From assembly GCF_018691265.1 (NCBI RefSeq), contig NW_024881283.1, positions 10,969,731 through 11,033,730 on the forward strand: a stretch of 64,000 nt of DNA, read 5' to 3'. The position numbers and the translations under genes are program-made. The DNA is from Tyto alba. Taxonomy: Eukaryota > Chordata > Aves > Strigiformes > Tytonidae. Below are positions 47,215 through 59,300 of the stretch, piece by piece. The notes below the pieces were generated by a model that was not told the DNA's origin, made no database searches, and worked only from the letters and a program-made list of their open reading frames with translations. Position 1 is the first letter of the stretch; every line of letters begins with the position of its first letter.

Positions 47215-48336
47215 TCACTGCACGGCGCCGGGCAGCGCGTGGTGCAGCGGCGACGTGTCCGCCTGTGCGTAAACGTCCTCCATGGGCGGGTGCGGGACCC
47301 CGGCCGGCGTCATGCGCTTCTCCTTCTGCCGTCGGTTGCAGAACCAGACCCGCACCACCTCCTTCTCCAGCTGCAGGGAGTCCGCCAGGGAGGTGATCTC
47401 GTGTGCCGAGGGCTTGGGGCACTTGAGGAAGTGGTTCTCCAGGGCGCCCTTGACGCCCACCTCGATGGAGGTGCGCTTCTTGCGCTTCCGGCCCTGCGCC
47501 GCGATCTTATCCAGGTTGGTGGGGCTGCCCGTGCTGGAGTCCGTCTCCTCCAGCCACTTGTTGAGCAGCGGCTTCAGCTTGCACATGTTCTTGAAGCTCA
47601 GCTGCAGCGCCTCGAACCGGCAGATGGTCGTCTGCGAGAAGACGTTCCCGTAGAGGGTGCCCAGCGCCAGCCCCACGTCGGCCTGCGTGAAGCCCAGCTT
47701 GATCCGCCGCTGCTTGAACTGCTTGGCGAACTGCTCCAGGTCGTCGGAGCTGGGCGCGTCCTCGTCCGACGGCTCGGGCGGCCCCAGCGGCGGCGGCGAG
47801 GCCGCCAGCTCGTGGGCGCCCGCCTCCTCGGCGCCCAGCGGGTCGCGCAGCCCGTGGTGCAGCGCGGGCGCCGGCGGGCCCAGCATCCCGTTGAGCCCCG
47901 CGTAGGGCTGCGCGTAGAGCAGCGGCTGCCCCGACGGCGGCGACATGGGCGGCAAGTGATGCGCGCCGCCCTGCGCCCAGCCGCCCGCCGCGCCGCCCGC
48001 CGCCGGCGGCTGCGGCACCAGGTGCGGGCGGTGATGGAAGGCGGCGGCCGGCAGCTCCTCGCGGGGCCCCGGCGGGCCGCCCTTGGCGTGCTCGGCGGGC
48101 GGGAGGTGCGCGCCGCCGCCGCCGCCGCCGCCGCTGCCCCAGTCCGTGCCGGCGCTGGGGAGCCACTGGTGGTGCGCCAGCCCGACGGCGTGCCCGGCGG
48201 CGGGGGCCAGCCCCTGCAGGTACTCGTGGTGCATCATCTTCTGCACCTCGCGGTACGTGGTGCCCTGGTGCAGCCGGTCCCCGTCGGGGTGCAGCAGCGC
48301 GGCGCTGCGCGGCAGGTACTGCGCGGCGGCGGCCAT
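47215..48336 (-). CDS. POU3F1: POU3F1 (Oct-6/SCIP/Tst-1), class III POU homeodomain factor
   Basis: Nuclear transcription factor that binds octamer-like ATGCAAAT DNA; in vertebrates it drives Schwann-cell, neural and epidermal differentiation. Single exon, 373 codons, as in other class III POU genes. N-terminus [10 protein letters not shown], then the conserved [18 protein letters not shown] (residues 26-43). The POU-specific domain is about residues 191-265 (contains [20 protein letters not shown]). A linker with [13 protein letters not shown] precedes the homeodomain at about 283-342 (starts [18 protein letters not shown], recognition helix WFCNRRQ at 331-337). The C-terminus is HALPGAVQ. 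It is shorter than the human protein (about 451 residues) because the mammalian Ala, Gly and His runs are absent; only a seven-Gly run (69-75) is present. [10 protein letters not shown] and the [13 protein letters not shown] linker separate it from POU3F2/F3/F4, and UTP11 synteny agrees. The start has a good context and the next Met is residue 34. Confidence 0.97.
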   Translation of the reverse strand: MAAAAQYLPRSAALLHPDGDRLHQGTTYREVQKMMHHEYLQGLAPAAGHAVGLAHHQWLPSAGTDWGSGGGGGGGAHLPPAEHAKGGPPGPREELPAAAFHHRPHLVPQPPAAGGAAGGWAQGGAHHLPPMSPPSGQPLLYAQPYAGLNGMLGPPAPALHHGLRDPLGAEEAGAHELAASPPPLGPPEPSDEDAPSSDDLEQFAKQFKQRRIKLGFTQADVGLALGTLYGNVFSQTTICRFEALQLSFKNMCKLKPLLNKWLEETDSSTGSPTNLDKIAAQGRKRKKRTSIEVGVKGALENHFLKCPKPSAHEITSLADSLQLEKEVVRVWFCNRRQKEKRMTPAGVPHPPMEDVYAQADTSPLHHALPGAVQ

Positions 48337-48640
48337 GGCCGTCTGCTCCGCGCCGCGCCGCGCCGCGCTTTAGAGCCGCGCGCCGGGGCGCCGGGCCGCC
48401 GCGCGCCGGCCCCGCCCCCGCGCCCCATTGGCCCGCCCGCTGCCGGCGCCGGCCCGCGCCTCTCCGCCATAGGGCGCCGCCGGCGCCGGGCGCCGCCCCG
48501 TGCTCCCCGTCGCCATTGGCCGGCGGCGGGCGGCCGCTGCCGCTGGATTGGCTGGCGGAGGCGCGCGGCGGGGGAGCCCGCGTGCGCCCGCCGGCGGGGC
48601 GGCCGCCGATTGGAGGAGCGCGGCTCATTCATGCCGAGCT
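48337..48640 (-). promoter_or_regulatory. POU3F1: POU3F1 core promoter with four inverted CCAAT boxes
   Basis: CpG-island sequence upstream of the POU3F1 ATG. On the minus strand CCAAT occurs four times (opposite ATTGG at 48427-48431, 48515-48519, 48547-48551 and 48609-48613). A TATA-like CTCTAAAG lies opposite 48368-48375, about 32 bases before the ATG. Between it and the ATG is a GCGCC-type tandem run. NF-Y binding at the CCAAT boxes is expected from the motif. The transcription start is not fixed by the sequence. Confidence 0.6.
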
Positions 48641-48654
48641 GCGGTCGGCCACAT

Positions 48655-49030
48655 GGGCACAGCCCGGCACGGCCCGGCCCGGCCCAGCCCGGCACGGCCC
48701 GGTCCTATACGGCACTGCCCGGCCCGGCCCGGTACGGCCCGGAACGGCACAGCCCGGCACGGCCCGGTCCTGTACAGCACTGCACTGCCCGGCCCGGCAC
48801 TGCCCGGCCCGGCCCGGCCCGGTATGGTCCGGCACGGCCACATGGGCGCAGCCCGGCACGGCCCGGTCCTGTACAGCACTGCACTGCCCGGCACGGCCCG
48901 GCCCGGTATGGCCCGGCACGGCACGGCACAGCCCGGCACGGCCCGGTCCTGTACAGCACTGCACTGCCCGGTACGGCACTGCCCGGCCCGGCCCGGCACG
49001 GCACGGCCCAGCCCGGCCCGGCCCGGTCGC
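48655..49030. repeat. degenerate GC-rich tandem array upstream of POU3F1
   Basis: Built from CGGCC/CGGCA pentamers. A larger unit containing CGGTCCTGTACAGCACTGCA recurs three times (within 48749-48789, 48853-48891 and 48935-48970), plus a diverged copy near 48698-48724. CACATGGGCNCAGCCCGGCA occurs twice (about 48650 and 48839). It produces repetitive Arg/Pro/Gly/Ala/Thr pseudo-proteins in all frames. Confidence 0.9.
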
Positions 49031-50730
49031 CCCGGCTCACACACTCGCAGCGCACCGGGCAGGTCTCTGCCCCTTCCGCCCCTTGTTTTTGGCAGGGCGG
49101 GAGCTCCCGCTCCCGCGGCGGCGGTGCGGGGGGGTGTCCGTCTGAGGCTGCTCGGCAGCCAAGCACCACGCAGCCACTCTGTCTCCCTTCTCTTCCCGCA
49201 GTAAGGAGGGACGGACGCGGACAGACGTCCCAGCCAGGCAGCCCCGGGCTCATCGCGAGCTCCTCGGGCGGCAGCGGTCCTGACCGGCCTGCCCGGTAAA
49301 ACTCGGGCCCTGGACTCTGGGAAGGTGGGAGCTCCTTCCTAAATCACCCTGTAGGGTAAAGCACCGAGGGCCAAGAAACGAGGATCTGGCAACATTTGGG
49401 CATCATGGGAAACGTGGGCCTTGGAAGCAGCCTCAGAGGCAAGTCTCTGGGCTGTTTTGAGGGTTGGCACAGGATAAAGGAAAAAGGGGAGGAGTTTGTG
49501 GGAAAAGACAATGACAACAAGCAACAGACGTGACTGGCAGTGCTGGGAGAGGGGCAAGGGACACCTTAATTAGCCCAGCTCCAGACTTCATTTGGAGCTC
49601 GAGGCCCAAAGTGAATCAGGATGGGCACCAGGAACATTAATCACTTCTGAAAATTAATCTTCGCCTCTGTGCTACCATTTTACAAATGGGAGACAGCGAC
49701 AGTGACCTTTGCCAAGGGCTTGGGTGAACAATGAACCGTCGGATCAATATGTGTACGAGTGTAACATGTCAATGGCTGCACACAGATGCCCCGCTCGCTC
49801 CCAGTAGAGAGGAGGTGCCTGGGCAGGTGGCTCTCCGCTGTTAAGGACATTCACTGCTGTCCCCTGAAAGGCTTTTCCCGGGAAGGTGTGCCACATCCCT
49901 TCCCTCTGCGTTGAAGGCACTTTGCCATTTCAGTGCACCAAAGCACTGATTCGGACTTGGGTGACTCCAGCCCTATGTGCTGGGACTATGGAGCCAGCAA
50001 ACAACAGCCAGTGTTGGCATCCGGGCTCAAGGGGACCGAGCAGGGCTGCTGCACCTTACATCCGCGAGTTGGCAGCGCAGTGCACTGCCCAGTGTGAACC
50101 CCTCCTTGCACTGCCCACCTCGTGCCAGCGTGACGATGGCCCTGCAGGCTGTGGGGACGAGCCCCTTGTGCCATGGGGTGGCAGGGCGAAGGCACTGCCC
50201 GTACCCACTGAGGTGCCTGCCCTGTGATCACTCCAGCTTGGCGCACACTGGATCCCGCTCCTGGGTCTCCTGGCCCCTGGAGCCACTGGTTGGGTAGGAT
50301 CATACCAGGCTGGAAAGGTCCATCTCCTCCTCTGGGCTTGCAGCAGGCGGGTGACAACACCCAACCCAGCAGAACCATCTCCTGCCCTTTAACAGCCGAG
50401 GGCTAAACTGTCAGCAGCAGGCTCACTGCAAGGGCTCAAGCATCACGTCAGGGTACTGGGAAGATGCTGGACCTTTTTTCGCTGAATCACAGAATGAGCA
50501 GCTACAGGAGTGACATACCTAGCTGCTGGCAGGCTCAATTTTGCACTGTCCTTGCCAAAACTGACAAGTTTGGGATTGAACATGTGAATTTTTGGCTGTG
50601 GAATGATGTGTAAGTGGTTCCTTTCACTGAATCCAGTATCTCTTTTCAGGTATACAGCCCTAGGAGGAGGCTGGACGTTTTGGGAGAGATGGCTTTCATA
50701 AAATCAGGGAGCATATTTCATTAGGAGAAT
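49031..50730. other. intergenic, gene-free
   Basis: The CpG-rich edge of the POU3F1 island fades by about 49,300. Beyond it, no exon or element recognised. Confidence 0.45.
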
Positions 50731-51600
50731 AATCATAGAATCATAGAATGGTTTGGGTTGGAAGGAACCTGAAAGATCATACAGTTCCAACCCCCCCTGT
50801 CATGGCAGGGACCCCTTTCCCCAACCCAGGGTCCTCCCAGCCCCGTCCAACCTGGCCTTGAACCCTTCCAGGGAGGGGGCAGCCACAGCTGCTCTGGGCA
50901 CCCGGGGCCAGCGTCTCACCATCCTCACAGGGCAGAATTTCTTCCTTATATCTAATCTAAATCTTCCCTCTTTCAGTTTAAAACCATCACCCCTCATCTT
51001 GTCCCCACCCCTCTGATAAAGAGTCCTTCCCCACCTTCCCTGTCCCCCCTTTAAGCCCTGGGAGGCTTCTCTTCTCCAGGCTGAACCCCCCCAACTCTCT
51101 CAGCCCGGCCCCCCAGGGGAGCTGCTCCAGCCCCCCCAGCATCTCCGTGGCCTCCTCTGGCCCCGCTCGAGCAGCTCCGGGTCCTTCTGCTGTTGGGGGC
51201 CCCCGAGCTGGCCCCAGCACTGCAGGGGGGTCTCCCCAGAGCGGAGCAGAGGGGGACAATCCCCTCCCTGGCCCTGCTGCCCCCCCTGCTCTGGCTGCAG
51301 CCCAGGGCACGGGTGGGTTCTGGGCTGCGAGCGCACGGGGCTGCCTCACGGGCAGTTTTCCCCCCACCAACCCCCCCAGTCCCTCTCCTTGGGGCTGCTC
51401 TCCAGCCGCCCCTCGAGGGCCCAGCCTGGGTTTGTGCTGGGATCGCCCCGACCCCCGGGCAGGACCTTGCCCTTGGCCGTGTTGAACCCCATGAGGTTTG
51501 CCCGGGCCCCCCTCCCCAGCCTGCCCAGGTCCCTCAGGATGCCACCCCTGCCCCCAGCGTGTCACTGTATCACACAGCTCGGTGTCATTGGGGAACTTGG
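50731..51600 (-). mobile_element. CR1 LINE, about 870 bp, minus orientation
   Basis: Begins on the plus strand with the inverted terminal repeat AATCATAGAATCATAGAATG, then GTTTGGGTTGGAAGGAACCT, as expected for the 3' end of an avian CR1 in reverse. It continues through the GC-rich CR1 3' region (GGCCTTGAACCCTTCCAGGG, CTTCTCTTCTCCAGGCTGAA, TTGGGGCTGCTCTCCAGCC). It is 5'-truncated near 51,600. The 254-codon minus-strand ORF over it is repeat-derived. Confidence 0.92.
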
Positions 51601-51740
51601 TCTCCTTTTTTTTCTTGAGGAATCCTTTGCAAACACTGCATACGTTTGTAATGAATATAACCCTTTCAGATGACTCAGTGACATGCTGTAAAATGTCATA
51701 TTTGGTTAAGCATTTTCTGTATATTTTTTTCTGACCTAGA

Positions 51741-52140
51741 CTCATATTCATGTCAACTCTCCATGATGCAGTGCCATAATATTCAAATTTTTGGTAGCCA
51801 ATTGCTTTTGATATTTATATCCATTTTTAAGGGAATCACAATGAATAAATGCGCCCAGCTCTAACTTTATGCAAAATAAGCTGTGTGTAAATCAGTAAAT
51901 CATTAATAGAAATGAATAATTTCCAAAGGCGGACAACTGGATTGCCTTTCAAACTTTTATCTATTTATGTATTTTAGAAGTCACTGAAGGAAAAAAACCC
52001 ACACTGTGTGTGACAACTTAGGTCCCCTTCACAGACCGTTTACACAGTAATATTGGTTTATGCTTGATCAAATGATGTTTTCAAGCCAAGGCATTGTGGA
52101 CAGATTGTGCTTTGGGCTTGTTTTGCTTAATAAAAGTTGA
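51741..52140. promoter_or_regulatory. enhancer-like AT-rich block with an octamer site
   Basis: Single-copy AT-rich block 3.4 kb upstream of POU3F1. It has a near-perfect octamer ATGCAAAA (51869-51876), CTTTTGAT (TCF/LEF-like, 51805-51812), ACAATG, AATCATTAATAG and several ATTA/TTTATG elements. No coding potential seen. Confidence 0.4.
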
Positions 52141-54105
52141 ATTTAAAGACTGGAAACAGCAAAAAACAGAGGAAGATGAGAAATTCCCATTTAGCACCCT
52201 CCGTAGCAACTCCAACTCCAGAAGAGGCCAGGTGGCAAAGTATCTCTTTTGTAAAACAATGGGAAGGACCTAAAAGCTAAGTAGAGTGCTGACTCTAAGT
52301 AAAGGAGACAGGAAGCATTAAGGTATGTCCGTATAAGCCCCAACTTCAAGAGTTAGCTGTGCATATTTGTGTTCCTGGTGTCCCTGTCTCCACTGAGGTG
52401 TGCTACTGAGGAGGTGTGCTGTTTGACAGACCCTGTCAATATTTCAGTATGTTGAAAGTATCTTTGCTTTTTAAAAATTATTTTTATTATATGTATTATT
52501 ATTTTTGCATAGCTTTTCCAGAGCTGTATTGTCCAGAAAATCCCTGTAGGAGGGCACCCAGGTTTCCTAGCAAAAGCTAGTTCCTTCATTATGCCTTACC
52601 AGGAATATTGGCATGCAGACCATTCCCTCTTCAAGGAATAAACAACCCCATGGGCAATGTTCGATATGATTCATTCTCTGTGTGACTGTGACAGCATCAA
52701 AACCTGCCTAATGCAGCTGGATCTAAGGCTGGTGGGAGGACTGAAATAACGAGGCAAGCTCGGCACGTAGGAAACCAGAGCCTGAACCACTGTGCTCAGT
52801 AAAGGGGCTGCTGGCCACGCGGCGCATGCGGTGCTCCCGGTTCAGGTAACAGGGATGCTCAGGCTTGCTGTTGCTTGGGGATGATCTGCAAGAAGGGGCT
52901 GTGTCGTGTCAGGACATCACGGCTGGGAGCCTGTCTCAGAGGAGCTGGAGGAATCCTCCCCATCAGTTTTCCACTGGACATACAGGCATGCCAGTTCCCC
53001 CTCCATCTCCCCCCTCACAGTTTAGGTTCAGCTCCAATGTGTAATGCCAAAAGGATGTGCAACACTTGACATTCCAGTGCCATCAAGGGAAGGAGGGGAA
53101 TCCACGCACTGGAGCAGGAGGGGCTTGGAGGGGGTGAATCCCTCCAGCCTCCAGTTTTATTGGAGCGGAACAGCACCAGCTTTCTCTTCTGCACTGGTAC
53201 AGACTGGAAGGCTGTTCTGGAGTTACTCTGCAGAATGACATATCTACTAACACCCTGTGAAGTGAGCACGCAATATCCTCATTTACTGGACAAGTGCCAT
53301 CTGACCCAGTGAATTCAAATGTGTTGTAGGGGCTTTAACCTGGCCTGGGGTTAGGACTGCTTTCTCTTCCACGGCAAAACAACGACATTGCTGCTTCTAC
53401 CCCCAGGCCAACAAGACTCCCACACGAACAACAAAAATCAATTTGAGAAAAGAAGATGAGATGGATTCTGTGAGCTTTGGGTCCAGGAGATATGGCAAGT
53501 GCCAAACAACAGAGTTATAGGAGAGGCTCTGACCCTGCCACCGCATGCCTTGGGAGCCACCCATTTGGGAAAACATGGTCATGGATTCCCCGACAGTCTT
53601 TGATCAAGAGAGAAAGTCCTTTCTGGTTGCAGTCTCTCTTTGAACAGGATTAGACTCACTTCTTCAGGAGTCACCCAGTTCCAAGCACGCTGTGGGTACT
53701 CTTGGGAAGGGAAGCTGCCGTTTCCTCTGCGGCGATGGCACTGCAAGCAACATTAACACGTGGGGGTCTCCGGGGGTGGAACAGCCATGGCATGCTGCAG
53801 CTCTTCTGGTCATGGTGCAACTGTGCCTTGGAGCCAGGTCTCCTGCAGCTCAGCACGGAGCGCAGCCGGCTGCTGTTTGTGCCTGGGCCTCGTCTCAGAC
53901 ACCGGTTGAAACAACCGGATCGAATGTTGGCTCAGTGGGTTTGCACCATCTCTGCAACAAGGAAAGACACCGGCATTATTTGTCAGCTGAGAGGCGTCCA
54001 AGAGCCAAGTCTTTTCAGAGTAAACTCTGTAAGTGCGAAACTCCCCTGGGGAGAGGCAGCATTTCCCAAGATCTTTAGCATTTTGTCTAAGTGTCCTTCA
54101 TCTAG
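52141..54105. other. intergenic, gene-free
   Basis: Nothing recognised on either strand. Confidence 0.4.
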
Positions 54106-54620
54106 GACTAAAGCACAGATAATAAATTTTTACAACTTTTTGGATGGCTGTATCTTTTGGCGAAATATTTTTTGCTTTGCTCACCTAAACTTGCAGAATT
54201 CTTAATTTAGTGAGTGACTCTTAACAAGCTAGTGGCTGGGACAACAGTGATTTTAACCATAAACCTAGAGAGGAAGAGAGAGAAATAGAGAGTGAATTGT
54301 GGAGAACAGTTAATACAGATGTGCAAGGCATGCTCACTGTGATTAGCTTTAGTCGTATATAGTCCTGTAATTATTTGAAAATTGTCCAGAAATACGTTCT
54401 CACAAGGCTGAAATGAATGCAAAAAATGCTGTTGTGATCTTTTATAGAATCAATGAAATTTAGATTAGGCAGTCACTAAATTCCTATTTACACAACAGAC
54501 CTTAATGGCTCCAAAGGAAGCACTCAAATGTATTCGACAAATAATCCCTATTTATGAAAGCCCCATAATATGCATTTACATAATCCCCACTTTAAAAAGC
54601 TATATCAGCTCTAAAGTTCT
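54106..54620. promoter_or_regulatory. enhancer-like AT-rich block
   Basis: AT-rich, stop-dense in all frames. Contains ATATGCAT (54568-54575) inside ATAATATGCATTTACATAAT, plus GATAATAAATTTTTA and TCTTAATTTAGTG. Candidate POU/homeodomain-bound element. Confidence 0.3.
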
Positions 54621-56049
54621 TCAGCTCTGAGATATGCCCCAGGGGATTAAACGTACCAAACAAAACAAAGGGAAGTAAAATGTACACATGCATACATCCA
54701 CAGACACGTACCACAATCTTTAACACACAGAAGGAAGTAGGGATGACATACCAGGTTTCCTCACCAAACCCCTCTACCTCCAACAGTGTTTCTGCATGTG
54801 CACAGACGTGAACACACGCACATGCACAACTCTGCCAGTGGCTCAGCAATGCTTCTGGGCACGTGCATGACACCACAGTGTCCCTACGCATCAAGTCCCT
54901 CTCAGGTTTCCTAGCCTTTTTAAACAAAATACAGTACTGGTTAATCACGTATGCCCACTAACATAACGAAACAAATAGTCTGTTCTAATGTTTCGGGATG
55001 TATGTAGCAGCCTTAGAAAGCAGCTGACTTGGCACAAAGCCAGCGGGTCACGCGTTTTATCCATACTCAAGAGGACTGGACACTTGCTAATATTCCCATG
55101 TGATGGATGCGGCATTCTGCCATCAGAGGTGCTGTCCTTGAGATAAGAAGTGTGACAGGGTGTAGCTCTGCACCAAGCATGTTAATGTTGCTGAACGGTT
55201 TGAATTAAAAAAAAAAAAAAAGCAGTTCTTTACCGTGGAAAAAAAGCTGTCCCTGAAAAGCCGATTCTCCCTAAGAAATGCAAAGTTTCGATACCGATTT
55301 AACTTTACCCTGTTTAGCAATTGTCCATTGTTTAGGAACAAAATGCTATGACTCCTGTCTGGTGAAGCACCAGTTTTGCAATTCTGAAGGGTGGGTAAAA
55401 TATATGTTGGATTCAGCCAAACTAAGAAAGGGAAAATACTGCAGAATAAATTTCCAGCTTCAGAGAGATGCCTTCACTGCCTGTATGTTCTTAACTGTGT
55501 GTGCGTTTCATTTCAAACTCTTTCATTAGCATTTGTAATATAAGTGAGAACATGGAAGCACAGAAATACTGGTATTTACCTTCAGCGAATGCCAGCATTC
55601 AAGTGATGTGGCGTTTTGTCTGCAAAAACCTCATCCTCTCCCGAAGCTCCCCGGTAGTCAGCCAGCTCCGAAGGTGCTGCAGGCACCGAGTGCCAAGCAA
55701 CAACAGGAGCAATAGCCGGTGCGCAGCTGCACACTCAAGCCACCTTCCTACCCGGCCCAGTCCTTCTCCAGAAGCCAGGTGGGATTTTCCTGCTTTGCTG
55801 GGCTCGGGCAGGGTCCAGCGCCCCCTCAGCTTCGCTCTCAGCAGGGGCCGAGGCAGCCGTCAGCGGTGCTGCCAGGCGTCCCTGCCCGCCTCTCCCCGAA
55901 GAGGTCTGCTCTCCTCAGCCCGAGGGAACTCCTTCCTGCCAAACGGCCCGTGAAGCTCGTCCCCTTACAGCCAGACTTGTTTCCCGAGTGAGGTGAGGGG
56001 TAACAGAAGGGCTTGGCCCTGGACTGCATCAGGTGCCTGAGGCACTAAG
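54621..56049. other. intergenic, gene-free
   Basis: Nothing recognised. A GC-rich patch lies at 55,640-55,960, and an A run at 55207-55220. Confidence 0.4.
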
Positions 56050-56340
56050 CATTTCTTCCCAAATAACGCAAAAGATTGGTAATTTTGCTCTGTGTGTTCC
56101 GAGCTCTGTTCCACCTTAACAATGGAGCTTTTGAGTTAAGGGTTCCATTTAATGAGGCTCTTTGCAGTTTACATAAAACAACCACATGAATAAATACTCA
56201 GTTTAGAAAAGATAAGACCTGGGGATGAGTTTGGCGGGAGTTCAGCAAGAAAGATTATGCATACAGCAGATAAAGGTGTCTACGGTTGTGCCGTCAATTG
56301 ATCTTGTCAATCTAATATCAACTCGAACACGGAGGAGAAG
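56050..56340. promoter_or_regulatory. enhancer-like block with SOX and POU sites
   Basis: Contains consensus SOX AACAATGG (56118-56125), ATTATGCATA (56254-56263), TTTAATGAGG, and a TCAATTGAT palindrome-like site near 56,295. AT-rich compared with its left flank. Confidence 0.4.
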
Positions 56341-59300
56341 CAGCTGTTATTTTACCAGAGTGAGTGAATAACGGGATCTCAGGAATCACCACACCTAGAG
56401 CTGGTCAAACTCAGAAGCTCTCATGCGCTTGTCCCTCAAAGTCAGCCTGTGGTGATGACAGCCAGTGTAGCAATCTGCAAAGCCTGATTGCTGAGAAAGG
56501 GGAATTGCACAAAGAATGGTTCATTTTTTCATTTTCTAAACATATTTGGTGTAGGACACACGTGCGTTCCTTTATTCTTCCCACTCCACATTGATTACTC
56601 CAACGATGCACAGTTCCAGAGCTGGTCTCTGGACAGGCCATCCTTCCCAGGTTGGCTACCCAAAACGGGATGTTTTGAAAAATGTACAAAGATGTAGAAG
56701 AATGGAGAGGCAGAAATTTTCTTTGTGGCAAGGTTGAGGTGCAAGGGTTGGGAGATGAAGGGATGAATGCCTGTAATTTTGTTGTTACTACAAATTATGC
56801 CTTGTTTAAACTCTTCACCCCGGGTTTTGATCTGCTATACTGGTGCTAATCCATATATTTATGCCTTTCTAGTCTGGATTCAAAGTAGTATAATTGAGCT
56901 CATTGTCAAGACCAAGAGTCTTCCCTATCTTCTGCCTGAACTGACGCTCCAGCATAATTTTTGCACTTTTTGTGACTCCTCATCAGCCCTGTTGTGATAA
57001 CTGAGGCAGAGGACAAGAGTTCAGAAGGAAGGAAAACATCCGTTTTTAATGAAATTCACTTCTCAGGTGATCACATGTTTCTGGAGAACAGCAATCCGGC
57101 ACCAGCCTTCAGACTACCCATTTCTGCTTCTCACTACCTGTACCCTGGCACACTGAGCCCCCTGCTCGCTGTGCTCCTCCCACATCAGGAACAGGGGCCG
57201 GGCAGGACAGGCTGAAACTCAGCAGCAAAGGGAGGTGATGCTGCTGGTGGCTCCTCGCTGGTCTCATTCTCTCCAGAGAGAGGGAAGCGATGAGCAGTTG
57301 GGGTAGAGGATCACGCCTGGAACAGCATGTCACTAAGCATGGGCTGTTTTGTAAGGATGATGCCACCAACAAATTTAATTTCTCCACTCCTGTTTTTGAG
57401 CCAAGCTCAATGATGAAAACATCAAACTTGATCAGTTCCAAGACTCATCTTTGATGAACTCACCCAGTAACTTCTCCTTGTGTGTTGCTTCCCAGCAGTC
57501 TATCCGTTTCTGTCCTCCCTTTGGCCATTTCCTTGCTCATTTAAATTAACTTCTACTGTCTTCAGTCCCGTAGAGAGCCCTTATGAGATTACTGAGGAGT
57601 GAGTGTGTGTGGGGGTATGGTTGTCTGCACCATAGAAACAACACAATACAGCTAGATGTGTAAGGTCCTATCTGGCAGACGATGGTTTATTGTGCAAACA
57701 AATAGTGTTGAACTGAGTGGGAAGAGCAGGTGCTGTAAGGGACAAACCTTCCGAGCCACAATGCTGGACCAATCTGCAGTTACTGTTGGGATAGGAGGAG
57801 CTGAGGATGAGAAGCCTGCTCAGTGCTTTGGCAGGATGTTCAATCTGTGAGTCATAGCTCTACTGGAGCCATACCAGCCCCTTGGCCAGACAAGCTTTGC
57901 CTTCATTAACTCTTTCCTTCAGGAGAAGCAGAAGCCAATTAATTACAACTTAGACTTTATTCCATTAAACTCCTCTAAGCTCCAGGGGAAGAGCCTTAAG
58001 ACTCTACTCTGATCCTGTTGCCACTGACGCCAGTAAAAAGCTCTCCACAGACTCGGATGGGAGGAGGCATTAATTCCACGTCTGCTTTCAGCCTGGAGCG
58101 TGGTGGCCACACTCGGTGCCACTGCCGGGAGGGCTGTCCCTCTGAACACAGTCCCTCTTCCCCACCAGCACCTGCCTTAGGGAGGAGCGTTGTCTGCAGA
58201 GAAGGATTTCTGCTGGTCCCAGTGACAATGGGCCGAGTGGCCATCCTCCCAGTGGCCATCCATTGTAGTTACCATCAAAACCTTGCTTCTGTATCTTATC
58301 TTAAACATTCATTCTGCTACTCTCTATAAGGAAAAGCCCTGAGCCTTTCATCTTTCAAGCTGAACTGACTTTAACCAATTTGATTTTCAAAGTGATCGTC
58401 ACATCTGAAACAGAAGAGTTCAGATCACTCCCAACACCTATTTACAGGTTTGCTTGTAGAAGAGAAATCTTCACAAGCCGGGACTAAGTCACAGCTCCAC
58501 AAGGCTGGTTTTAAGTGGACAAATCTTAGAAAAGAACTGTTCCTCAATCTCCTTTTCATAAACTATTTGTGTTTCAGTGAAGTCCAAGGACTGAATTCAG
58601 GTTGTCTGTGTCACACTGGGGACCACACAGTTGACAAGGCAGGAGTGGATCAGGCTTTGTTAAAAGAACAAGTTAAATACCATCATCTGGTGCAGCTCTA
58701 CAGACATGTCTTTGCGTGGGGTCTGATGCCATAATGCCACAACACATAAGCAGCTGTTTTTCTATTCACAGGCAGATTGCTTAGGTATTTGTGTGGAATA
58801 GGTACAAGGTGATAAAAGAAGTGTATTATTTATACAGCATACAAAAATGCAACAAGTCTTCTGGATATAGGACAGCATAGTTCAAAGTCAAATTTCCCTT
58901 TGTTCCTTGTGCGTTGCAAGTAGCTCATGGTGAGGGCCCAGCACTTCTCAGACTGGTTATGGGACTGTCTCATCTGAGCTCTAATCTGTGCCACAGCTTG
59001 TATTGCTTGTATTTTGTTTAGCTGCACTGTGGGCCAACAAACTCCCACTGCAGCTAAACAGGCCCTCAGGATCCGGTCTTTCTCTCGAGCCATGGTGCAG
59101 TGCTGTGTCACCTCTCCTCTTTTCCTACTGTTCTGAACACTTTTCTTCCCAGTCCCACTTATTTGGGTCAACATTTCCTAGAACGTCATCAACACAATTC
59201 TTAGCAGCAGTGCAGGAACTTGCTTTATTCTTGTTGTAGTCCGCAGAGGTGGTAATGCTCTGGTGGTCCACAGGGATGGTCACGTCACAGAAATGCTCAG

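Noticed and set aside
47032..49299. 755-codon plus-strand ORF across POU3F1
   Set aside because: It is the antisense of POU3F1 and of the upstream tandem array; Arg/Pro/Gly-rich composition follows from GC content.
50987..51751. 254-codon minus-strand ORF
   Set aside because: Most of it is CR1 3' region, which is noncoding.
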